Part shown: in pieces, positions 45,678 to 55,676 of the stretch
How the letters are laid out: the number at the start of each line of letters is the position of its first letter
How positions within the stretch are numbered: position 1 is the stretch's first letter
Origin: Xanthostigma xanthostigma
Lineage: Eukaryota; Arthropoda; Insecta; Raphidioptera; Raphidiidae
Assembly: GCA_963575645.1 (NCBI GenBank)
Contig: OY754467.1
Coordinates: forward strand, 52,485,108 to 52,549,107
Length of the DNA stretch: 64,000 nt
Direction: 5' to 3'
Program-made: the position numbers and the translations under genes
Notes under the pieces: model-generated
Seen by the model: only the letters and a program-made list of their open reading frames with translations
What the model was told of the DNA's origin: nothing
The model's database searches: none

Positions 45678-46041
45678 TCTATTACTTCGTAGCTCTATGG
45701 TTGCAAAATTTATGAAAACGGACGAACCAATCATCGATCTATGTAACATTGAGGGAAATTGTCAAAATATTGTTGTAAGAACAGAAGGCGATTGACAAAG
45801 TTTCGTGCAATTATATAATATTTGACTAGTGACATTATAATATCATGAATTTGACAATATACCTGGGACATAATATATAACATTCGGCCGTTACCTCATG
45901 TAAATTAGCGTTAAATATTTTAAATTAAGTAAATATAACAGTTTCAAAATTTATTTACACTTATCATATTTTTTTTATTACAAATGTTTCGCACAACACA
46001 ATCTTCGTCCGACAAATATCTTGAACTAAACTATGACTTGT

Positions 46042-46203
46042 AACAAAATATTAGACATTTCAGGTCAAAATAATCTAATCAGTTTACATAAAATTTCTTA
46101 TCATCGATTCCAAGTATCAGCATAAGTGACAGCAGTCCAAAGTATGGCATATTATTTGGACAATTTTGACCTGAAATTTTGTCTAACTTTAAAATTTTTG
46201 TTA
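46042..46203. repeat. Imperfect inverted repeat
   Basis: AACAAAATATTAGACATTTCAGG... is mirrored by ...CCTGAAATTTTGTCTAACTTTAAAATTTTTGTT, arms of about 40 bp around an 80-bp loop. Likely an old foldback element. Confidence 0.55.
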
Positions 46204-46257
46204 CCGCTGTGCTGTGCAAAACAGATGTTAAAAAATAATATTCTAAGAGTAAAAAAA

Positions 46258-46415
46258 TTGAACCTCTTTCAAAAAAGGGTCACTAAAAAGCGTAAAAAAG
46301 TTTGAGGTTGGCACCAATTTAATATACCTAACTACATAAAACGCGCATGATAGTAATTAAATAGGCACAAAACTTTTTTACGCTTTTTAGTGACTCTTTT
46401 TTGAAGGAGGTTCAA
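46258..46415. mobile_element. Foldback element with 46-bp arms
   Basis: Left TTGAACCTCTTTCAAAAAAG...GCGTAAAAAAGTTT and right AAACTTTTTTACGCTTTTTA...GGAGGTTCAA. Short AT-rich loop region. The phrase GAACCTCCT plus TTTTTGAA is also found in the unrelated repeat at 46480-46680. Confidence 0.85.
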
Positions 46416-46479
46416 TAAAAAAGATTTTTTTAGTTACATTTTGTGCATAAGTAAAAGCAAAGTATTGAAGTCATGTTTG

Positions 46480-46685
46480 TTTTTTTTTGTGAAAATATTT
46501 TTTTTCTAAAAAGCGGCTGAACCGATTTTGCTAAAATTTATATGGAACCAACTTTGAGACATACTCTATCGAATAAAAAAAGAATCATCGAAATCGGTTC
46601 ACAGCAAGCAAAGATATAGACGGAAACATATACAAAAAAAATCGACTTGAGAACCTCCTCTTTTTTTTTGAAGTCGTTTAAACAT
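46480..46685 (+). repeat. Lepidopteran-type repeat fragment
   Basis: Contains GCGGCTGAACCGATTTTG and ends with CGACTTGAGAACCTCCTC and TTGAAGTCG. I associate this kind of phrase with abundant lepidopteran repeats, but cannot assign a class from this fragment. Confidence 0.45.
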
Positions 46686-47187
46686 ATAAATCGTTGCTTT
46701 TTTATTTAATTAAGAAGTAAAGTCTTCTAACCCTTTATTTAAGAATCGTTTACGACTGAGGTTTGTCCCAAAAAATTATCGAATTGCAGTAATCATAAAT
46801 AACAGAGGAATTAAAGCAGTTTCGAACGACGTTTTACTGAGTTGACATAGTTTGGTCGTGGTTAGCCGAGCTGTACAATACGAATTTTTGGAATGAAATG
46901 AACATTTATTCAAACTAAAATTTATTCCAACGAAAATATACGAACTAAGCCGAACTGTTACGTCACAGCTAGTGCAACCGACGCGGACGTACGAATTTAA
47001 ATAGTCAAAAAATTTTAGCCCGAACGGTAGAAGCCCAGAACATTAATCATGTCAAGATTTAAATTCGCTGTGTTAAGTCTAATGTAAACGAATGGTCTGA
47101 CCAATGCATAGTATAATGTTAACAATATAAAGTAGGAAGAATCCAAGGCGGGGCTTAAAGAAACGAATGTTATTTATAAAACGTTTG
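46686..47187. other. Interval without a supported gene
   Basis: No repeats or exons recognised. Confidence 0.4.
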
Positions 47188-47549
47188 TTGAATTTAAAAC
47201 TTCTTTACGCACGCTTGAGTTGGAAAATAAGCTGGTGAATGCGTGACGAGAGATTTACGGAAGTGTGATCGGACGAGGCGAACGGAAGTTGAGAGGGAGA
47301 TATAAGTTAGTGAAGATATAGAAAGAGGATGACAAATACTTCACTGGCTAGTGGCGCCATCAGGTGGCCGAAAATATAAGCAGTACTAACAATAGAATGA
47401 CACATACTTTACTTCTACGTTTAAAGTGAATAAAATTGCAAAATCATTTTAATGTTTATATTTTGTAAATTTTTGGGGGAATAATATCAAATTATGGCAG
47501 GAAGAAGTTTTACTTCAGTCGTGTGGTCTAAAGCACACTCGTTTTTTTT
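47188..47549. mobile_element. Repeat family G, copy 2 (inverted)
   Basis: Ends AAAACTTCTTTACGCACGCTTGAG and GAAGAAGTTTTACTTCAGTCGTGTGGTC match the termini of 35512-36180 in inverted orientation. Holds one unit related to the 49-bp satellite (GTTGAGAGGGAGATATAAG). Confidence 0.7.
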
Positions 47550-48000
47550 AACGTAACGCTTGAATATAGTAACGACTTGATGGCATTAGTAAGCTAATAA
47601 TTCGTTTTATTAGAAATTAATTATTTAAAATAAATATAGGGATATACACTATACAGTGGGTACAGGCTAACGCGATAATAGGCTTTGCCTTTTTAAAACT
47701 CGAAATTCTGCATAGGTAATCGTCGTTCTTTTTGTTTGCGCAGAAGAGATACATGCTACAACGGTGTTTTTTATATAATAATGGTATACTTTTCATAACG
47801 GCTTATTATTCTATTTATTTTTTCAAGAAAGTTTTGTGAAAGTTTTATTTCGGAAATATTTTGAAAAAAAATCAACTGTTCTTTTGTTTTGTAGATCTGT
47901 CAGAAATAAACTAGTTAAGCATGGTTTGAGTAATTTTTACATGACGTGGAATATATTATGCAGGTAACCACGGTAACGAATAGCAAATATTATATTAAAT

Positions 48001-48282
48001 GACTGTAAATGTTCATGGGTATTTGGATTGACAAAACATTTATTATTTAAACAATTCTTTAATATCATCGTACGACGTTTCATGACTTTTGTACTTGTAA
48101 AATAATATTTATCTATTGTTTTTTGTATTCTTGTTACAGTACCTGAAGAAGTCTCGAGAGAGACGAAACGTCGTACGATGATATTAAAGAATTGTTTAAA
48201 TAATAACTGTTTTGTCAATCCAAATACCCATGAACATTTACAGTCATTCAATAACATGGATATGAATAGAATAAACCATTAC
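48001..48282 (+). mobile_element. Penelope-like foldback element inserted in R1
   Basis: Seven-base repeat ATTAAAT (47994-48000, 48283-48289) flanks a palindrome (48001 to about 48245) with arms GACTGTAAATGTTCATGGG..., plus a one-sided extension of about 37 bp on the right. The insertion point is confirmed by comparison with the unbroken R1 copies. The right arm contains the best hammerhead-like sequence in the window. Confidence 0.85.
48139..48176 (+). ncRNA. Hammerhead ribozyme-like motif, best preserved
   Basis: Order: GTAC (stem I), CTGAAGA (core), A, GTCTC-GAGA-GAGAC (perfect 5-bp stem II with tetraloop), GAAA (core), CG then UC (two-pair loopless stem III and NUH triplet), GTAC (stem I). 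All catalytic core positions of the hammerhead consensus CUGANGA...GAAA...UH are present. The extra A between core and stem II recurs in the 1.0 and 44.9 kb copies. A minimal stem III is typical of hammerheads in Penelope-like elements, where dimeric folding is thought to help. Activity untested. Confidence 0.65.
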
Positions 48283-48420
48283 ATTAAATACTAGCTATTA
48301 CCCGCGTCACCTCACGCGATATCAGAAATTTTATTTTCTTTATTATATACTTATCAAATGTCAACATTTTGAAGTTGGAATGGTCCCGTCGCCCAATTGG
48401 CTGAATTTTTTGGTATGAAA

Positions 48421-49277
48421 TAAGCCACGCCTTGTCCTCTTCTAATTTGTTGTAACATATGCCGGATATTGAATGTCCGAGGTGAGCTTTTGTGGTTCGA
48501 ATGCATATCGCCTTACACAAAACATATTTTGCAGATGTTTTTGACAACCTTCTTATCTACAGCCCAAGGTTTACTTTAAAACAACTGTTCAACTGGGCGC
48601 ATTTATTCACGTCGGTATTTCATTCATTTTGTTTTTATGAATGAAAATAACAAAATATTCATACATTTATTTCACAGAACTTAATGACTGTTCAAATTTT
48701 TTTGGCGCTTTTTTATTTACTTAGATCAATGCTTCAGAGATTAATAAAATTACTTCTTCATAATATCTCTGAATACAGGTCTACAAATTTTTATGCATAA
48801 AATCGAAAGGATATTTTGGGGAAATTTGTTGCTCAGCTTTTCTCAAATTTCTTTTTGCTTTTTGTGACGAAACTTAAAAAAAATCTATTTGTTAATTAAT
48901 AATAAAAAAAAAATTGAAACAATGAATTATCGCGAAGTAACAGACTTATGATCTTGCAGTTTTTTTTAAAATAACTAAATAATTATATACCTACAAAGCA
49001 AGAGAAACAATAGCTTATTAAAAGTTTTTATTTTAAATATTTTGTAAGCCTATTGCATGCTCTGTGCTTAAAAACTTTGAACAAGAAAAAAAAATAAACG
49101 AAAACCAATAAAAGACATTTTAAATGCAAAGATTTTAATAACCGACAACAAAGCAGACCTCAACTTTTAATTATATTACGAATATTTTAAATTAGATTGT
49201 TAACTATTATACCGCAGACTTGTCGTATCGACGAGAAGCTTTCACTCTGCTGTGTGGTGAACTTGTTTTAATTTAAA
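48421..49277. other. Interval without a supported gene
   Basis: AT-rich; no repeat or exon recognised. Confidence 0.45.
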
Positions 49278-49601
49278 GCCGCTGCACACGAGGCTAGTTT
49301 TGCTGCTAGATTCCTTGCTAGTTTTTAAGAGTTGATTTTCTTGATAGCTTTTATGTGTTCGCTTCACACGATGCGTGTTTTGAAGCTGACTTTGTAGATG
49401 GGTTTTGTGCGCGCGCAGTGATAGTTTATTGTCTCTGAACAGAACACACACTACGACGCAATTTTTGTTTGTGGGCGTTTGTCTATGTCGCCCACTTGAC
49501 AAGATACTGTGTTCTGATTGGTTCTTGCTCAGAACAAGCAGACGATCAAACAAGAAAAATAGTGACGTCATTTTCATCTTCGTAACCCGTGTGCAGCGGC
49601 C
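49278..49601. mobile_element. TIR element with GCCGCTGCACACG ends
   Basis: TIRs GCCGCTGCACACG and CGTGTGCAGCGGC, flanked on both sides by TTTAAA (49272-49277, 49602-49607). Internal repeats of GCTAGTTTT/TGCTAG. The 111- and 75-codon opposite-strand frames (49242-49632) are inside it and lack transposase features. Confidence 0.7.
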
Positions 49602-49607
49602 TTTAAA

Positions 49608-52485
49608 ACGAAAAAATATTGTAAAATTTTAAAAAGTGAATTTTTACCTAAATTAGCACTGTTTCCCATTTATGGTGTTGGAATTGGGCTTTTGAATGAA
49701 ATTTTTTTTTGTCATAAATGGAAAGATCGTATATAAGTTTTATAACAAAACTATTTTTCTTTTTTTTATTTTCGTTATAATTCAAAAGTTATATCAAATT
49801 AAAATAAATTTTTGTACCCAGTTCCGAGAACGCGCCGACATTTCCCGAACATAATGTGACGTCATTAGAAGCCATTGATAGTATACTGCGTATATACATT
49901 TTAACATTATGACGTCACAACTGTCAAAAACAATTTTAGTGCGTTTGCAGTCACGTGATTTTTTTAAATATTTTATCAATTTTAAATTGCTTATAATTAA
50001 TTTAAAAAAAGTTTTTTGAAAGTTTTTCGCATCGATTGTCAATATTATTTATAATAAAGTTTTAAAATATAATAAAAAAATCGATAATTATTTTTTTTTC
50101 AAAAGCCTAATTGTAACAACAATTTGCAAGAAATAATTTAATTAAGGGCATATTTTTGGGAAGTTGGATAACTGGGTATTGAGTAATTGCGAAAAAAAAC
50201 CAACAAAATTTATAAAATGTAAAACACTGAATTTTTTACTACCATGTGTGTACCTATATTTTAGTTCAAACCGGACTACAAATTTTCAATAAAAGCTTAC
50301 CAACATTTTAAATTATTAATTTTCGTTGAAATATATGTAGGTATCGTTATTAAATAATTTTATCTAAAACAATTTGAACGTTTACATTCTATTATAAAAT
50401 CGATTTCTATTCATGCGAGTGATTGATCGTCGACTGTAGACAAAACACAGTACCTGGCCTATTGTGTTACAGGTCAATAGTCCACACGAGGCACGCGAAC
50501 GAAGTATCGCCGTTGCAGGATATTTATGTTTAAGAGTGGGAAAAAAATTACATTATCCTACAAATGACGGTTAAAATTTACGTCGCTTTTACTTCTAATT
50601 TATTGCTTTAAGAATGCTGCTTTTATGGCACTTGCAGTTCACGTGTTGAATTAACTTAATGTTTTTTTTATCTACAATTGGAATTAGAAGCTTTAATCAA
50701 TACGAAATACAAATAAAATCGTAACTAAATTGTCAACAATTGGATAAGTTTTTAAGACTGTAGGTAAATTCGATTGCATTTTTATCTGTTTGCCTGTCTA
50801 TCAGCCAATAGGCATGATGACAAATTTTGAAATCCAGTAATTTATGTACACGTGTCTACTATTTTCGAAAAAAGAAATTATTTCAGCAGTAAATTAAATT
50901 TGAACGCAAATTATTGCATTTTTATGTTTCTATTTTGAAGTGATCGCGAAAATGCTTGTGACGTCACGCCTTAGTGACAGCTGACATTAGATTTTGTATT
51001 TATGGGTGTAGAATTGTGGTCCAGAGATATTTCAGATTAGAAAGGTATGTAAATTTGCTTAATCATATGATCTATACTAAGTATGTTTTTAAAAGTAGGT
51101 ACTTAGTAGAATAAATAGTACGGTTTTCATTAGTTGCAAGTTAACTAACCTCAAAAATAACTTATTACATAAGTGTTATAAAAAAATATTACAAAATAAA
51201 TAACAAATCAACTAATTAAATGACCCAGAAGTGAATGATAGCAACAAAAAACACGGTGATTATTTACTGATTTAAAAAGGCGTGACGTCATTCGGTGTTT
51301 CAGTCAACATGGCCGATTGCAGTAGGTATTTTATATTTTTATTTTATTCAAAATCTTATTAATCTCAACATTGGGTCATTTTTTTAGAATCCGATCGACA
51401 TATATTTTTCTCTAAAACCATTTATTCTTAGATTCTTTTATACTATCGAAATTAAACAAGCGTTAAATAATTAATCTTACCTTTTTGACATAAAAGTAAA
51501 ATATGTTCGTTGTAAATGAAATACAACAAATTAAGAAACAGCGCTTGCCTAATTAGTCACTTTATCTGTCTTTTATTTTATTAGTTATTAATTTTGTGTG
51601 TGGTTTATTTAATAGAAAGTAATTTATATAACCCTAAAATAAAACCCCTGTTGCTTTATAACCTCAATATTTTAAAATATTCCATTACGTGTTCTTTTTG
51701 ATATAATTAATCTTCATCTAATTTACAGTAGGCGGTGAAACATAATTACAGAGGCCTTTCATGAAAATACAGACACGTCAGCGCAAATTTATTAATTGTA
51801 CTGTATTTTCAAACCAGAAAATAATAATTTTAATACCACGAACAATTAGTACAACAATTTATACGGTGAAAATTATGCTACAAACAAATTTTATTCTAAA
51901 AATTGTAGCATGAAATAACTTCAATGTTCTATCTATAGAAAGAAATAAATACTTTAATTTCGAAATGTTCAAATACTAGTTTCAGAAAGTGTTAATTGTA
52001 TTTCTTTATTACTTTAATTAGAATATTCAATATCAGTAAAAAGAAAACTGAATTTCACATTGAAAAAAAATAGATGTGATAAAAAGAGACAACTAATATA
52101 CATATAATAATAACATAGAGTAATTTAGAACTGAAAACAAATTTAAATAAAAGAACAACAAAATCGTGTTAAAACTTCATTACTTTTTCTACTTAAATTT
52201 GTATCAAAGCAAAGAATATTACAGAATGTGCAAACGGATAAAGCTTCAGATGTTTGCTTTGCATTTAAATATATTATGATTACACGGTGTCGCAAAATTT
52301 TACTCAAATTACTTTTATAAATGCGTTCAATTTTAAACCCAATTCATATTTTTCATGGATAATTGTACGCTTTTCTGCGATGGTTACATTTAGTAACAAA
52401 TTTTCAACCCACATTTTTTTAGTTCAATCTAATTAATTTTTGCAGTTCCGATAGTTACATTCTGATATTATCAATATACAGTATA
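49608..52485. other. Long AT-rich interval with CRE palindromes
   Basis: TGACGTCA occurs at 49857, 49910, 50959 and 51283. At 51.3 kb a CRE is followed by TTTCAGTCAACATGGCCGATTGCAGTAG, which looks like an initiator and start codon. But CATGGCCGATTG beside a CRE recurs at 14.9 kb, so a repeat is likelier. The 82-codon minus frame at 49794-50042 is unsupported. Confidence 0.4.
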
Positions 52486-53067
52486 CAGTATGTGAACACG
52501 TAAGGTGCACATAGGGAAATTAGCATTGGGAAAAAAATACTTGGATCAGAGTTAGCCATGACTGCATTAATTGTTATTTCTATTGAATTATCGTGGTAAT
52601 CTTGAGGATTTCTATTTTATTTTGATTTATTTTTATTTTACTTGGCTTTTTTAATAATAAAAAGCTCTTATAAATCATTATTTTATTTTTTTTGTAGGTA
52701 CAAAAATAAAACAAAAAAACAACTCCATCTGTTTGGAAACATTTCATTAAAAAATTGTCTGACTGGTATGACGTACGCGCGTTGGTAAATCAGTGACCCA
52801 ATGTCTTTAGGTTCAACACGAATAGGCGGAGATATTTGATCTCGCACCTTATTTAAGTATTTTTGGGAATTTAATGTCCCATTAATAAAAAAAGTCCGAT
52901 TATGTTATAATCATTTGAATATTTTCTCCGGTAGTAAGTATACACATTCATTTTGCAAAAGAATATTATCTGTCAAATTGAAAAACAAGATTTCAAGGCT
53001 CACTCTGATCCAGTCATTTTTTCCCAATGTTAATTTCCCTATGTGCACCTTACGTGTTTACATACTG
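52486..53067. mobile_element. Tc1/mariner-type element, internally deleted
   Basis: TIRs of about 68 bp (CAGTATGTGAACACGTAAGG...; right is the complement) are flanked by TA dinucleotides (52484-52485, 53068-53069). At 582 bp it is well short of an autonomous element. A minus-strand transposase fragment survives (52719-52895). Confidence 0.85.
52719..52895 (-). pseudogene. Mariner-like transposase relic
   Basis: A 59-codon open minus-strand stretch reads TFFINGTLNSQKYLNKVRDQ... and ends VRQFFNEMFPNRWSC. It resembles the GT.NS..YL segment and the F.NE.FPNRW segment on either side of the FQQDGAPPH region in mariner-type transposases. That catalytic stretch is replaced here by unrelated residues (YQRAYVIP) and both ends are missing. 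Non-functional. Residue identity was judged by eye. Confidence 0.6.
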
Positions 53068-53407
53068 TATATGCAATGCATAATATAGTATGTGTAAATA
53101 TTTACGACGATAAGTTTTGATTCAGTCGGTATAAAACAAAAGTATTGAAGGTGGATCAAGCAGGTATTTCTTCAATACGTTCATTGAATATTCATGAAGA
53201 TTTTGCATTATCAAACTTCCTTTCAAAATGCTCATTTAAAAGACCTTGATCGTTTTTTTTTGTCATGCCGGCAAATATCTCATCCAAATTAATTATCGAC
53301 TAGCGTTGACTTTTTTTTTAATTAGTACAAAACGACGTACGCGACACACAATTTTAGGCTGTACGCATTAATATTTTCTGCATAATAATTAATAATTATA
53401 TAAACTA

Positions 53408-53904
53408 CAGTGTAAACCCTTTATAACGTCCTTCGTTGTAACGAAAAACTCCCTATAACGTCGAATTTTTTACGATTTGGTTGGTTTACCTTAAAACCTA
53501 TACATTAATACCTTCTTTATAACGCAACAGCCATTCTCTATTACGAAGAAATATGTTCATATTTAGGCCTCAGCAAATGTTTACAGACATAAAGAGGACC
53601 ATTCTGAACCATCAACAAGCACTTGATGACGCCAAACTATAGGTATATGTGTTTGTATATTTGTTTGGAATAAATTAATTTTGTTAAAATTGGTTATTTT
53701 TCTTTCTTCCCTCCATATAACGAAAATTCTTTATAACGAAAAAAATGTTCGGTCCCTTAAAATTCGTTATAAAGAGATTATACAGTACATTGAAGATTAT
53801 TGTTAATTTGGTTGTTTTTCTTTCTTCACTCCATATAACGATAACTCTCTATAACGATAAAAAATGCTCGGTCCCTTGAGTTTCGTTATAAAGAGTTTAC
53901 ACTG
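53408..53904. mobile_element. pogo/Tigger-like element with duplicated end
   Basis: TIRs CAGTGTAAACCCTTTATAACG and CGTTATAAAGAGTTTACACTG with TA on both sides (53406-53407, 53905-53906). The right end is present twice in tandem (about 53690-53790 and 53800-53904: TTTTTCTTTCTTC.CTCCATATAACG...GGTCCCTT...CGTTATAAAGAG), the inner one ending ATTATACAGTACA. Confidence 0.8.
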
Positions 53905-53910
53905 TATATA

Positions 53911-54095
53911 TAAAAATTCCAGCCAATTGGGCGACGGGATCATTCCAACTTCAAAATGTTGACATTTGATATAGTATAATAAAGAAAATAAAAATGATGA
54001 TGTCGCGTGCGGTGACCCGGGTATTGGCTAGTATTCAATATGATATTTGCTATTCGTTGCCATGGTTACCTACATAATATGTTCCACGTCATGTA
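53911..54095 (+). repeat. Repeat module with Helitron-like end, copy
   Basis: Same module as 22878: TTCCAGCCAATTGGGCGACG...GGTATTGGCTAGTATTCAATATG...ACGTCATG. It starts only a few bases after the pogo-like element. Confidence 0.6.
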
Positions 54096-54214
54096 AAAAT
54101 TAATCAAACCCTACAATCGTTGTCTTTGAAATATATGAAATTTCAAAATTAGCAGCTGCGAAAATTTCAATTTTTATTCAAAAATTGTATGTTAATATTT
54201 CATGTCGTACCTAC

Positions 54215-54351
54215 TAGCTTTTATCCGTTCCGCTCGCGTTAATGACCCTATACTTTAAGTTTGGATGTGAGTTGATACCAGGTTTCTTCAAAATTGGTTC
54301 AGCCATTTTCAAGTGATACTAGTACTAACAGACAGGTGCAAATTATATAGA
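54215..54351 (-). mobile_element. Helitron end fragment
   Basis: Minus-strand ending ...GCGAGCGGAACGGATAAAAG then CTAG (54215-54218) resembles a Helitron 3' end; the 5' limit near 54351 is uncertain. Confidence 0.45.
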
Positions 54352-55349
54352 AACCCGTTTGATCGTATATAGGGGAGAGATAATAGACGCTCGACAAGTC
54401 AGTTTCCTCACCTAGGTATCATTCACAATATCAAAAAGAAATAAAGATCCAGTTAGTGTTTTTTTTTTGTACCTAATGTGCAGAGAGGCGAAGTTACAAA
54501 TTTTTCGATGCGAGCGTTTGTGGTGAGCACTAGAGGAAACTTCAAGCTCAAATTTTCCGTATGTCAGTGAGCAATGTTTATTAAAAGTGAAAATAGTTAT
54601 AATTTTATGAAGTTTTTTAATTAAAAAGAAAACATAGGAAAACTAAGCGATCTGGAAATGCTTGTTGTGTTCCGGGCTGTTGCGCTGTTGCCGATTTAAG
54701 TAAAATAAAGATCATTGGCGCCCTATAATTTAACGTTCCGCTGTCAGTGTCAACAAATTAACATCAGTTTTTCTTAGTACATTTTTTTGACACATCGGCC
54801 AACTAAAGTTTTTAACTTATCACCTTAGAAACATGTCGCGATTTCCATAAAAAGTGAGTTCAATAATACTCTATTACTCACTAGCGGCGCTAGTAGGCTT
54901 CGTGCACACAGCTTATAATTAAAATAAACCCAACTGTTTTCTGTATATATTTTATCGAAGCAAATTGTTTTTAATTCAGGGGATCGTTAACTTTTAACTT
55001 TACAAACAACTATTAATAATATATTTTGTTGTCATGTTGAATAATAAAGACGTCAATTTTTATAATGGGGAAAGTCTTTGTCGTGGGGCGAACAATCAAG
55101 TTACGTTTCCGTAGTGAATAATTGATTTGATTTTCTACGTGCGTCGCAACAATATCGTGCAAATAAACTATTCCAGCACAACAAAGCTTCCGAACATAGA
55201 GACGTTTTGTTTCTTTTAATAATTTATATTTATTATTGAAAATCATGAACCGAAAACTTAAAATTTGTTGCGTGCAAAAAAACATACACATCTATTAAAC
55301 AAAAAGGTCAAATATCTGAATCAAAATTTCTGCGACTATATTGCATATG
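54352..55349. other. Interval without a supported gene
   Basis: A plus-strand phrase near 54645-54690 can be read SGNACCVPGC, which resembles the start of a THAP zinc finger, but the frame soon stops. The 92-codon minus frame at 55013-55291 is unsupported. Confidence 0.3.
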
Positions 55350-55676
55350 TATAATACGCGCCACGGATCTAAAAGGTTCGGAAGTTAGTCACAAACAGCG
55401 TCGCAAAGGCACATTTTAGAGCCGTTTATACTCCCACCACCTCCCAGCTACCTGCACGGAACGTGCGCTCGTCGGTGATTGGCCGTGATCGCTCGTTGCC
55501 TTTGTCACTTGTCGCTTTCCTGCTTTAAAGTACACTCGAGTACGCTATTATCAAGTTGTTATTGTGATTTTAGTTTTATTGAGTTGAGAGTTTGTAGTTT
55601 TTCAACAGACTGTACAAGCGCAAGCCCGCATTCGCATCTAACTTTCGAGCCTTTTAGATTCGTGGCGCGTATTATA
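55350..55676 (+). mobile_element. TIR MITE family M, copy 5
   Basis: Ends TATAATACGCGCCACG and CGTGGCGCGTATTATA, the cleanest termini of the five copies. Internal frame MAVIARCLCHLSLSCFKV open. Confidence 0.9.

Larger units (their letters stand above)
44993..45885. mobile_element. Long-TIR element holding an 84-bp array and a hairpin
   Basis: Imperfect TIRs of about 85 bp (left ATGTCGCAGGTATATTCAC...CACTAGTGAAATTATAG; right is the complement, ending ATATACCTGGGACATAA). A second inverted pair (ATGATTGGTTCATCCGT at about 45408 and ACGGACGAACCAATCAT at about 45718) brackets the tandem array. It abuts the Penelope-like element on its left. Confidence 0.75.
47740..48420 (-). repeat. Repeat family R1, copy 4, split by an insertion
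   Basis: Left piece (to 48000) and right piece (from 48290) together give the unit seen at 19795-20392, including ACGAATAGCAAATATTATA, ACTAGCTATTACCCGCG and GTCGCCCAATTGGCTG. The 48001-48282 insert interrupts it. Frames at 47937-48547 cross these boundaries. Confidence 0.75.

Noticed and set aside
51283-51320. Initiator plus ATG (MADCSR) beside a CRE
   Set aside because: The same CATGGCCGATTG next to TGACGTCA recurs at 14.9 kb, so a repeat is more likely than a promoter and start.
54645-54700. THAP-like SGNACCVPGC reading
   Set aside because: Only about ten residues, no open frame beyond, no AVPTIF-type end.
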